From: Colwellia psychrerythraea
GTDB lineage: Bacteria > Pseudomonadota > Gammaproteobacteria > Enterobacterales > Alteromonadaceae
Length of the DNA: 64,000 nucleotides
Reading direction: 5' to 3'
NCBI RefSeq assembly: GCF_000764185.1
Contig: NZ_JQEC01000054.1
Span: 78,899 to 142,898 of the forward strand
The notes below the pieces were generated by a model. The model had not been told where the DNA came from. It saw only the letters and a list, made by a program, of their open reading frames with translations, and searched no databases. A program made the translations under genes and the position numbers. Shown here in pieces: positions 57,326-64,000 of this stretch; the first letter of the stretch is position 1; each line of letters starts with the position of its first letter.

Positions 57326-57814
57326 ATGCGTAAATATATTCATATTTTTTTCGCGGCATTCTTAGTCATATTTATCTCTGGCTGTACTAATCAATCTGTT
57401 ACAGAAACACCTGAAAAAAAGGCTGTCTCTATACGTAATGCAATAAACACAAACAACTTTGCTTTTCTGGCTAACTCTATCTCCCTGCCCATAATTCTTA
57501 GCAAGCAAGACTGGAAAACAGCTGATGATGGATATGGTTTTGTATTTGGGTCGAAAAACACTCTGGTAGCAAATAATACTGAAGAACTAGACGGTATTTT
57601 TAGTATCTTAAAAAACGTAGAGATTGAAGGTGATTACCCATTAGAGCAAGGATTTAATCTTATAGATTTCACTGATGAATTTTCGGGTATCGAATACTAC
57701 TGGGAGCCTTTGGAGTTATTTGTTTTTTTTCGTGGGCAAGGTGATGTTGAACATATTGTAGTTTTAGGATTAGACAAAAAATCTTTGAAACTGCGTGCAA
57801 TATATATCAATTAA
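57326..57814 (+). CDS. Lipoprotein of unknown function, partner of the M15 peptidase
   Basis: A 162-residue lipoprotein: signal FFAAFLVIFISGC (Cys20), then an alpha/beta domain with VSIRNAINTNNFAFLANSISLP and DLFVFFRGQGDVEHIVVLGL-like strands (actual ELFVFFRGQGDVEHI). A strong AAGGAGGA lies before the ATG. It is 23 bp upstream of a signal-less murein peptidase, same strand, so they are one operon. The arrangement fits an immunity protein guarding the periplasm, but no family was recognised. Confidence 0.75.
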   Translation: MRKYIHIFFAAFLVIFISGCTNQSVTETPEKKAVSIRNAINTNNFAFLANSISLPIILSKQDWKTADDGYGFVFGSKNTLVANNTEELDGIFSILKNVEIEGDYPLEQGFNLIDFTDEFSGIEYYWEPLELFVFFRGQGDVEHIVVLGLDKKSLKLRAIYIN

Positions 57815-57837
57815 TTTAAAGAATAATAGGAGCTAGG

Positions 57838-58488
57838 ATGGCTAATCAATTCGATCCAAAAGGTAAACCTTTTTCAAAGAGACTTAAAGCATTTTTAGAC
57901 GATGCTAAATCTACATACAATATTACAGTAGGCCAAGACTCTGGACGCACTATCGCTTGGCAACAAAAATATCATGTTGCCCACATGTTTTTATACAACT
58001 CATATAAATCTACTAAACCTTCAAAAGTTGCTACAGGGAAAAGAACCATCGCTTGGTCACACTTTTCTGACCCAAAAGTTATTTGGGCCACAGTTAAGTT
58101 TGGCGACTTTTTAAAAACAGCCAAAAACCAATCACCCATAAAAGAAGGGCAAAAGTGGAAAAGTGGTTTTGAACCTGACCAAAAGGCAACTGAGAAACAT
58201 GTAAAGTCACTGCAAACTAAAGCAGGTATCGGCAATGCAGGTAAAGCGATGGTATCTTCGGGCTTAAAACCTTGTGGTCAACCATGTAAATGTGGAGCTG
58301 GAAGGTCTAAACATTTAGATGGTGTTGCAGCAGATCTAAACAGCAGCCATTTAGTTACACTAACCTCTAAACTTACCGCAGCAAAAGCAGGCACACTAGA
58401 CGCATATTTAGCTTTATATGGGTTACATCGCCCACTATTGAATCACCCTACAAGTCCCGAGAAATGGCATATTGAAGCAAAGCCATAG
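57838..58488 (+). CDS. M15-type (VanY-like) murein peptidase without signal peptide
   Basis: A 216-residue protein. The LAS/M15 zinc site is complete: SKHLDGVAAD gives His159 and Asp166 (pattern SxHxxGxAxD), and EKWHIE gives Glu208 and His211. TVGQDSGRTIAWQQKYH is the M15 N-terminal substrate loop. A cysteine cluster CGQPCKC lies between. There is no signal peptide, so export must use another path: holin-type lysis, type VI secretion, or cell death. AGGAG precedes the ATG. It could be a phage endolysin remnant or an antibacterial effector. Confidence 0.82.
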   Translation: MANQFDPKGKPFSKRLKAFLDDAKSTYNITVGQDSGRTIAWQQKYHVAHMFLYNSYKSTKPSKVATGKRTIAWSHFSDPKVIWATVKFGDFLKTAKNQSPIKEGQKWKSGFEPDQKATEKHVKSLQTKAGIGNAGKAMVSSGLKPCGQPCKCGAGRSKHLDGVAADLNSSHLVTLTSKLTAAKAGTLDAYLALYGLHRPLLNHPTSPEKWHIEAKP

Positions 58489-58552
58489 ATTTAAATTTTT
58501 TATTGGCTAAACGACTAGCATTCTCTATTTTGGTACTAATCAGTTAAAATAT

Positions 58553-58767
58553 CTAAGGCTGCTTTAAACCTTTTTGCTGTAGTTTTATCTTTTTGATTTC
58601 AGCAAGTATGTCCTCTAGCCTTTCCAGCTTCTTTTTTGTTTTCGTTAAATCATTAACAACCGATACATGGCTAACGATCGCTTTTTTTGTTGCACCAGCT
58701 GCTGTTGCTTCAGTCCCTCAACGAACTCTACAAACTCAGGCTCAGATTCATTTATTTTGATTAACAT
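58553..58767 (-). pseudogene. Small coiled-coil protein split over two frames at an A7 run
   Basis: ATG at 58767 with AAGGA 8 bp before it opens a 40-codon frame (MLIKINESEPEFVEFVEGLK...) ending at 58645. The -1 frame continues it as a Lys/Glu-rich coiled coil (NDLTKTKKKLERLEDILAEI) to a stop at 58553. The frames meet at CAA-AAA-AAG (58689-58681), which contains A-AAA-AAG in the correct zero-frame register, the dnaX-type slippery heptamer. With a -1 shift there the product is 71 residues. It is therefore either a frameshift in a homopolymer or a programmed frameshift. It overlaps the end of the next upstream gene by 20 bp. Confidence 0.6.
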
Positions 58768-58993
58768 AATGAGAATCCTTAATTAGTGGTGAAGTTAAAG
58801 TGCAAGCAGTCAGAGATATGATATCTTTCTTTTCATTAAAGCTTACGGCCAATCGATCTCTTTCGACTTTAACAATTTCATTTTTTATCACATCAGCTTC
58901 ATTAAGTGCCTTCGCAACTATTGCTCTAGTCTCATTCATTAATTCAGCAATTTCTTTTTCAAGCTCTTCGATTTCATTTGTAGTATTAGTCAT
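58748..58993 (-). CDS. Small coiled-coil protein of the dusA island
   Basis: An 81-residue protein starting MTNTTNEIEELEKEIAEL, with heptads over about residues 5-50 (ETRAIVAKALNEADVIKNEI) and a polar end. The ATG at 58993 has AAGGAA 9 bp upstream; a longer frame to 59077 runs through a palindrome-rich region and is not used. It precedes and overlaps the split coiled-coil gene, so the two are one operon. No family recognised. Confidence 0.62.
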   Translation of the reverse strand: MTNTTNEIEELEKEIAELMNETRAIVAKALNEADVIKNEIVKVERDRLAVSFNEKKDIISLTACTLTSPLIKDSHYVNQNK

Positions 58994-59654
58994 GCTCAAT
59001 GTTCCTTGATAGCTCAATTTAATGTGTACCCGTCGCGTAGCGACATAGGGGTGCGCGCTTAATTTGATGCTAATCAAACAGAGTGAGATAATAATTTTGT
59101 CAATGAAAATTGCGGAGTGTCTGAGGTTATTTTCGTGTCTTTGAAAATGTTCTTAGAAACCGTCATTTTACTTTACTAAATTAGGCTTGAAGCTCTTTGG
59201 AACCTTCTCTTGAACTTTCTTTTGAACTTTAGGTGTCTTTGTTTAGGTAGCGAACGACGATGAGCGACGGCGAAGCCTGAGCAAGGAGGAAGAGGAATGA
59301 GCGGAGAATGAAAAACCCCGTCATGTATTACGGGGGTAGATTCCACCAAACTATGCAGCCTTGGCTTAATATATTTGTTTTCTAGTCCCGCTTGTAAGGG
59401 ATTATCTTTGGTGATTAACCGCCCACTAATCCTAACGCAATAGATAAAACTATCTTCACCACGACTTTTTGTTTACTTCTCATTTACAAGCGAGTAAAAA
59501 TCGATCAATAATAAAATGTATTTAATCAGGACTTTTAATGGCAAGTTTTTTCCTGTTAGATCGGTTGTTGCTTTATAGAAAACTATTAACGTAAAAATAT
59601 ATATCTTCAGGAATTCTGTAGTCGGAGAATCACAAATAAAACATGGAGTTTTGA
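58994..59654. other. Non-coding island segment rich in dyads
   Basis: About 660 bp with no convincing gene. Dyads GTCGC-GTA-GCGAC (59032-59044) and TTTGAT-GCTA-ATCAAA (59063-59078) lie upstream of the small coiled-coil operon and could be operator sites. The stretch around 59235-59310 is purine-rich and clearly more GC-rich than the surroundings, which suggests foreign origin. A minus-strand hairpin follows at 59311-59336. Confidence 0.5.
59311..59336 (-). terminator. Terminator-like hairpin on the minus strand inside the island
   Basis: CCCCGT / ACGGGG stem (59316-59321, 59330-59335), eight-base loop, followed on the minus strand by TTTTT. No minus-strand gene ends near it; the integrase ends 1.2 kb upstream on that strand. 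It may end a small RNA. Confidence 0.55.
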
Positions 59655-60407
59655 ATGAAAGAATTAATTTTAATGACTATAGCTATTGTTTTTTCTCTTA
59701 GTTCACAATCAGCTGAACTGATTAAAGATAAATCTTATAGGGCTAGAACAAGCCTAGAAGTTTATATTGACCCAAGCAAAAAACCTAAAGAAGTACTCAA
59801 AGTTGGATATCAGTCTAAATTCGTAGTCCTTAATAATACTGATAAAAATAAATATGCCATAAAATTTATGAATATTTATAAATACGCAAAATTGTTACCG
59901 GTAGATAAACAAAAAGACGACGATTTTATAGAGTTGAAGGTTTCACAAGTTATTAAAGGCGACATTTACTATTTAAGTAGAGCTCCCGTAGATGGTGTAC
60001 CCATTGAAAATAGGGTTCAACAGAGCTTTGGGGGTCTTGTTAGTGGCCCACTAATTGTTCCATTCAAATATCGATTGGATGATAAAAGCATCTCTGGTGA
60101 TGCTACTATAGGTTATTACGCAGGTTGGGGGGTTGAAACTAATTTTTTTGATATTAGTGATAAATACGTGACTTTTACACCATTCTTATCTGCAGGTTTA
60201 ACACAAGTTTCTGTTTTGTCCGAAGCTGCAGATGGAACCAGTAAAACTGATTCTAAGTCTGGTTTCACATGGGCTACAGGAATTTTGATCAAGAACTGGG
60301 ATAGCGTTAATATAGGTATCGTGTATGGGCAAGACAGAATAGGTGATCAAAATTGGCAACATGAAGGAGAAGGTTGGTTTAGTATTTCTGTTGGTTGGGA
60401 AATGTAA
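59655..60407 (+). CDS. Secreted protein of unknown function in the dusA island
   Basis: A 250-residue protein with signal peptide (LILMTIAIVFSLSSQSAEL). The first half is mixed; the second half is Gly- and aromatic-rich with alternating strands (GDATIGYYAGWGVETNFF, FTPFLSAGLTQVSVL, WATGILIKNWDSVNIGIVYG, GWFSISVGWEM) ending in a hydrophobic strand, which suggests a small outer-membrane barrel. GGAG precedes the ATG. It converges on the integrase. No family recognised. Confidence 0.75.
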   Translation: MKELILMTIAIVFSLSSQSAELIKDKSYRARTSLEVYIDPSKKPKEVLKVGYQSKFVVLNNTDKNKYAIKFMNIYKYAKLLPVDKQKDDDFIELKVSQVIKGDIYYLSRAPVDGVPIENRVQQSFGGLVSGPLIVPFKYRLDDKSISGDATIGYYAGWGVETNFFDISDKYVTFTPFLSAGLTQVSVLSEAADGTSKTDSKSGFTWATGILIKNWDSVNIGIVYGQDRIGDQNWQHEGEGWFSISVGWEM

Positions 60408-60486
60408 ACACGACTGCATTCAACGAAATAATAATGATTCACAGTTGGTTATTACTTCTCAGTCGTTTATTTTTACCAATCATTCT

Positions 60487-60505
60487 GTGCCCCTTATAGG
60501 GGCAC
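60487..60505. other. Hairpin at the 3' end of the integrase
   Basis: GTGCCCC-TTATA-GGGGCAC is a perfect 7-bp stem abutting the integrase stop codon. There is no U-run on either strand, so its role as terminator is doubtful; it may stabilise the mRNA end. Confidence 0.6.
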
Positions 60506-61569
60506 TATACTTTAAACTTATCGTGTAGCTTATGCGGAAAGAGCTGTGTATATACTTGCCAAAGTATATTTAGATTTCTATGACCTGTAACTTGTGCTAC
60601 TTCCTCAATGGAGTAGCCTTTCTCAAACAGCCTAGAAGCGCCCTCTCGTCTTAAATCATGATATCTTAGGTCAGTTATATCTAGAGCTTTCCTAACTCGC
60701 TGAAAACCAGCTGTTACAGAGCGAGAGTTATATGGAAAAATTCTATCGTCCGTTTCTTGTTGTTTTTTAACTAAGTCATACGAACCAGCTAATAATGGTA
60801 CGATCATATGATTACTCTCTTTTTTCCTTGGGTCTTTTCTATCGCGAACAATTACTGTTTTATGTTCATGGTTTAAGTCTTTCCATTCAATTTTACAAAC
60901 TTCCCCTATTCTCATGTAGGTAAGAATTGAGAAGTTTAGAATATCAACAAATGGAATATTGCTTCCTTGCTTCTCTTGTCTTTCAGTTAATGCGGCTATC
61001 AACTTTTCAAGTTCGTCTTCTGTAGGCCTACGTGTTCTCTTTTGGCTCTTACCTACTAGCTTCATTTCAATTAATACGGGTACAGCATCTTCAAATATTT
61101 TCCAATTGGCAGTTACATCAAAAACAGGTAAAGCTACTTTCATTACACTGCGCAAATATGCAATGTCATGATAAATTGTTGCACCACCAGCTCCTGCATC
61201 TCTCCGCATTTTACAGTGTGCTATTAAATCACTGCTCTTAAGTTCGTTGGTTAATACATTTGCTATTGGGCAATCTCTTACCATTTTCACAACGTATTGC
61301 TTCGTTCTTCCTGTGGCGGCCCACAAATCAATGTCATTGATATAGAGGTCTAGCAATTCACCAATTGTAATTATCTTTTCTCGAGCTGAAATACTGCTTA
61401 GCTCTACAGCTTCTCTTCTTATCTTGCCCCATGTTTTGGCTAATTCTTTTTTACTGAATGTTTTGGATTCTCTATGTATAATTACGCCATTCTTTTTTAC
61501 GCGAATAGTGCAACGGTAACTGAAATCTCCGTTAGCCTTTTGGCGTTTATCAATTGTTACTGAAGCCAT
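60505..61569 (-). CDS. int: Tyrosine recombinase, dusA-associated integrase type
   Basis: A 354-residue site-specific recombinase. N-terminal DNA-binding part (VTIDKRQKANGDFSYRCTIR, arm-binding fold), core-binding SAM-like domain (about 65-170), catalytic domain with Arg in TYMRIGEVCKIEW, HDLRREGASRL (HxxR), TGHRN, and the nucleophile Tyr in WQVYTQL. Start at 61569 has AAGGA 7 bp upstream. It points away from dusA with their 5' ends 107 bp apart, the known layout of integrases that use the 5' part of dusA as attachment site. Confidence 0.92.
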   Translation of the reverse strand: MASVTIDKRQKANGDFSYRCTIRVKKNGVIIHRESKTFSKKELAKTWGKIRREAVELSSISAREKIITIGELLDLYINDIDLWAATGRTKQYVVKMVRDCPIANVLTNELKSSDLIAHCKMRRDAGAGGATIYHDIAYLRSVMKVALPVFDVTANWKIFEDAVPVLIEMKLVGKSQKRTRRPTEDELEKLIAALTERQEKQGSNIPFVDILNFSILTYMRIGEVCKIEWKDLNHEHKTVIVRDRKDPRKKESNHMIVPLLAGSYDLVKKQQETDDRIFPYNSRSVTAGFQRVRKALDITDLRYHDLRREGASRLFEKGYSIEEVAQVTGHRNLNILWQVYTQLFPHKLHDKFKV

Positions 61570-61675
61570 TGAATTATCCTTAATCGTCCTACCCAAAATG
61601 GGGCGCATTTGGAACACCATAAACGGAAACTCAACGAAAGTACAGGCGATTCAAGGCAACTTAGAGTATAACCAA

Positions 61676-62686
61676 ATGACCATAATTACTGACACAACAC
61701 CATACAGTACAAGGCCTACAATAGATCACAGGCTAAGCGTTGCGCCTATGCTAGATTGGACTGACAAACATTGCCGTTACTTCTACCGACTTATGTCAAA
61801 GCATACTGTGCTCTATACCGAAATGGTGACTACCGGTGCTATTTTGCACGGTAAAGGCGATTACCTAACCTATAATGACGCTGAACATCCACTGGTATTG
61901 CAGTTAGGGGGCAGTGACGTTAAAGCCATGACAGAGTGTACAAAGATAGCCGAGCAATACGGTTATGATGAAATCAACATTAATGTTGGTTGTCCATCAG
62001 ACAGAGTACAAAATGGTCGTTTCGGCGCTTGTTTGATGGCCGAGCCTTCCTTAGTTGCAGAATGTGTTGATCAGATGCAAGCAGCCACAAACATTCCTGT
62101 TACGGTTAAATCACGTATTGGTATTGATGATCTTGACTCTTACGAGTTCTTGCATACCTTCATCGATCAGGTAGCACGAGCTGGCTGTCAACATTTCATT
62201 ATCCACGCAAGAAAAGCCTGGTTAACCGGGTTAAGTCCTAAGCAGAATCGTGACGTTCCGCCTTTAGACTATAATCGCGTTTACCAAATTAAGGATGCTT
62301 TTCAAAATTTAGATATCTCCATTAATGGTGGCATTAAATCTTTCACTGAAGTAAATGATCATCTTCAACATATTGATGGCGTAATGATAGGTCGCGAGAT
62401 ATATAATAATCCCTATATGCTGGTAGATGCTGATAGTGAGATATATAAATCAGATGCAGCAAAGTTAACAAGAACAGAGGTTATTGAGTTAATGATTCCT
62501 TACATTGACAGTCATGTTGACACTGGCGGAAGAGCATGGCACATATTACGTCATATGCTTGGACTGTGTAATGGGCTGTCAGGTGCACGTAAATTTAGAC
62601 AACACCTCAGTGAATGTGCAGGTAAAGATGGCGCTGATGGACAAGTCCTTCTCGATGCATTCAATAAAGTTACATTACCAGAATAG
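61676..62686 (+). CDS. dusA: tRNA-dihydrouridine(20/20a) synthase
   Basis: Reduces uridines 20 and 20a of tRNA D-loops with FMN and NADPH. The 336-residue protein has LSVAPMLDWTDKHCRYFYRL, EMVTTGAILHG, QLGGSDV, INVGCPSDRVQNGRFGACLM (the active Cys is in the segment), IHARKAWLTGLSPKQNR and the DusA-type C-terminal helix. ATG at 61676 gives the usual N-terminus. The frame is open further upstream, as expected if island insertion supplied new 5' sequence and promoter. Confidence 0.95.
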   Translation: MTIITDTTPYSTRPTIDHRLSVAPMLDWTDKHCRYFYRLMSKHTVLYTEMVTTGAILHGKGDYLTYNDAEHPLVLQLGGSDVKAMTECTKIAEQYGYDEININVGCPSDRVQNGRFGACLMAEPSLVAECVDQMQAATNIPVTVKSRIGIDDLDSYEFLHTFIDQVARAGCQHFIIHARKAWLTGLSPKQNRDVPPLDYNRVYQIKDAFQNLDISINGGIKSFTEVNDHLQHIDGVMIGREIYNNPYMLVDADSEIYKSDAAKLTRTEVIELMIPYIDSHVDTGGRAWHILRHMLGLCNGLSGARKFRQHLSECAGKDGADGQVLLDAFNKVTLPE

Positions 62687-62697
62687 CACCTCTATGA

Positions 62698-62732
62698 TCT
62701 CGATATTGGGAATAGTTGTCCCGATATTGAGA
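62698..62732. other. Hairpin downstream of dusA
   Basis: Fourteen-bp stem TCTCGATATTGGGA / TCCCGATATTGAGA with two G-U pairs and a seven-base loop, 12 bp after the stop codon. No U-run follows, so it may protect the mRNA end or be a weak terminator. Confidence 0.6.
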
Positions 62733-63022
62733 GTTAGAAATTCTGTTGCAATTAATTACCTAATCAAAAAATACTGCTTAAACCACAAAACACTCTTTAT
62801 AACCAGTTTATAGTGCTTCTCACCACCTTAATCTAATAACTATTCATGTTAATTATGAATACACATTTGACAAAACTAAATAACCCTATATTTCAATTAC
62901 ATAACAAATAACATTAACATTGGCACAACCTTTGTAACACTTATTGCAACTTAGTAATAACTACAAACATTTTTGCATAAATTTTATCTTTACCATCTGT
63001 GCAAAATAGACAAGGAATGACC

Positions 63023-63115
63023 ATGTTAGACTTAAATACATTATTCATATTAACCATGATACCTGCTTCAGCTATGCTACTTATTTCGATGGTTGTCGGT
63101 GCTTTTGAACCTTAA
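63023..63115 (+). CDS. Possible 30-residue membrane peptide
   Basis: AAGGA lies 6 bp before an ATG that opens MLDLNTLFILTMIPASAMLL followed by ISMVVGAFEP and a stop: one hydrophobic helix with a polar start and end. Composition and RBS are those of real small membrane proteins. Nothing else supports it. It lies alone in the 950 bp between dusA and the rRNA operon, which is otherwise empty apart from hairpins. Confidence 0.4.
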   Translation: MLDLNTLFILTMIPASAMLLISMVVGAFEP

Positions 63116-63464
63116 GCTTAAACATTTATGACAAACATCAAGTCACAATTTAATGAAGGTATTCTGAATCTTGCAATACACATAAATTGGATTATTTTCT
63201 GTAGCCGATGGAAAGCAATAATAACTTCTTAATGGTATTAGCGAGACCATAAACTGGCATTGATCAAATACTTCATTATCAATACTGACGGATTTAACGG
63301 ATGCAAGTCGAATGAACTATTTGTATATAGTAAACATATAATTTTACACGATTTAAGGTGGCCTCTTATTATCTCAAAACCTAATACTGTCCAACCTTCT
63401 TCATACATGCACTTATCTGTAGATTAGACTTCGATATCTCAAGTGCTAAGCACTAGACAGCAAA

Positions 63465-63490
63465 AAACCCGTAGCGTCAGCTACGGGTTT
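63465..63490 (-). terminator. Second terminator of the rRNA operon
   Basis: Eleven-bp stem AAACCCGTAGC / GCTACGGGTTT with a four-base loop; on the minus strand it is followed by TTTG after a T-run. It lies just downstream of the decayed 5S copy and mirrors the terminator at 63618. Confidence 0.82.
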
Positions 63491-63510
63491 CTAAGTGCCT
63501 AAGCACAAAT

Positions 63511-63605
63511 TAGAAGTCGAGCAATCTCCCGCTACGCTCTCACATGGGCTTTACTGCGACATAAGTCACACTAGCATCGGCGCAACTACGTTTCATTTTT
63601 GTAAA
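63511..63605 (-). pseudogene. Decayed second 5S rRNA copy
   Basis: Reads like the 3' two thirds of the intact 5S at 63658: shared blocks TAGAAGT..AGCAAT, CTCTCACATGGG, CACACTA-CATCGGCGCAACT and CGTTTCA (plus-strand order), broken by small insertions and changes. The 5' third is unrecognisable. It lies between two terminators, so it is probably the remnant of a tandem 5S gene. Confidence 0.7.
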
Positions 63606-63617
63606 CGTCAGATAGCA

Positions 63618-63645
63618 AAAAACCCGTCACTTTCGTAACGGGTTT
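63618..63645 (-). terminator. Terminator after the intact 5S gene
   Basis: Stem AAACCCGT / ACGGGTTT with inner pairs, followed on the minus strand by TTTTTTGC. It begins 12 bp past the 5S 3' end. Confidence 0.85.
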
Positions 63646-63657
63646 CTCTAAATAGAA

Positions 63658-63773
63658 GTTTAGCAATGTCCTACTCTCACATGGGAACTCCCACACTACC
63701 ATCGGCGCAACTGCGTTTCACTTCTGAGTTCGGAAAGGGATCAGGTGGGACCACAGCGCTATTGTCGCTAAAC
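63658..63773 (-). rRNA. rrf: 5S ribosomal RNA
   Basis: On the minus strand it reads GTGGTCCCACCTGAT, CCGAACTCAGAAGTGAAACG and GCGCCGATGGTAGTGTGGG, as in E. coli 5S. The two ends (TTTAGCGA and TTGCTAAA) pair, which fixes the borders within a few bases and gives about 116 nt. Last gene of an rRNA operon that continues out of the window. Confidence 0.95.
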
Positions 63774-63939
63774 AAAAAAGGTACAATCTTAGAAAGCTTA
63801 TGCTCAAGAGCAATAAATATCGTTTTGTTCTTTATTCGTGATTCAAGTAACACGTAAGTACGTGATTTTACCCTAAGGTAATAGTTGTGTCAGTCTTCAT
63901 ACAAATCACTTCATAGTTCAAAACTACTTGGGTGTTGTA

Positions 63940-64000
63940 TGGTTAAGCCTCACGGGCAATTAGTATCAGTTAGCTCAAGACCTCGCAGTCCTTACACACC
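63940..64000 (-). rRNA. rrl: 23S ribosomal RNA, 3' end (partial)
   Basis: The minus strand reads TTGAGCTAACTGATACTAAT then GCCCGTGAGGCTTAACC, matching the last 60 bases of 23S rRNA (E. coli ends ...CCGTGAGGCTTAACCTT). The spacer of about 165 bp to 5S holds no tRNA. Confidence 0.93.

Noticed and set aside
63666..63857. A 63-codon plus-strand frame near the window end
   Set aside because: It is antisense to the 5S rRNA gene and its upstream spacer.

Overview
The window is about 64 kb of low-GC (roughly 38-40% by eye) chromosome from a marine gammaproteobacterium of the order Alteromonadales. Gene content and gene order look most like Colwellia or a close relative. Support for this is the combination of fkpA-slyX-yheV-yheS-yheU, nudE/cysQ/yrfG, glnA-glnL-glnG, fadBA, a manganese pyrophosphatase (ppaC), a NagR-like operator and the many short dispersed repeats. 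The genus is an inference from general knowledge; no search was run.

Layout. 1-9.4 kb: end of a GGDEF protein; a GntR/ABC-transporter operon; hemE; a DUF2780 gene with a stop codon inside its signal peptide; a nickel superoxide dismutase operon (sodN, sodX and two small genes) behind a Fur-box-like site; a thioesterase; a glycosyltransferase; and two copies of a MITE-like element with 4-bp target duplications. 9.4-18 kb: fkpA, WD40 lipoprotein, slyX, yheV, yheS, Sel1 protein, DUF3149 mini-protein, an orphan minimal flagellin, yheU, a periplasmic binding protein and a DUF1338 enzyme. 18-32 kb: cysQ-nudE / yrfG, outer-membrane phospholipase A, DUF1254, DUF4136 lipoprotein, LysR regulator and BamA-type barrel, then the rpsF-priB-rpsR-rplI operon and a nagX-like membrane acetyltransferase. 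32-43 kb: zur, M1 peptidase + DUF6702, cheX, ubiX, def, mpl, hcr-like reductase and two tandem DUF481 outer-membrane proteins. 43-48.3 kb: the nitrogen control locus glnA-DUF4124-glnL-glnG with paired NtrC sites, a sigma-54 promoter and an NtrC palindrome in front of glnL. 48.3-57 kb: a MerC-like gene behind a Zur-box-like site, a REC-DUF3369-GGDEF-EAL protein, fadBA behind a long palindrome, and ppaC.

57.0-61.6 kb is the accessory part: a small genomic island between ppaC and dusA, with its tyrosine recombinase lying head to head with dusA (the known dusA-associated integrase arrangement). It carries a lipoprotein + M15-type murein peptidase pair that could be an immunity/effector or lysis pair, two small coiled-coil proteins, one of which is split over two frames at an A-AAA-AAG heptamer (frameshift mutation or programmed -1 frameshift), and a secreted protein. 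The window closes with the 3' end of an rRNA operon on the minus strand: 23S end, an intact 5S gene, its terminator, a decayed second 5S copy and a second terminator.

Regulatory logic readable in the DNA: Fur (NiSOD), Zur (MerC; zur itself is in the window), NagR-like (nagX), NtrC/sigma-54 (gln genes), a PsrA/TetR-type palindrome (fadBA) and a GntR operator (ABC operon). These assignments rest on match to consensus sequences recalled from the literature.
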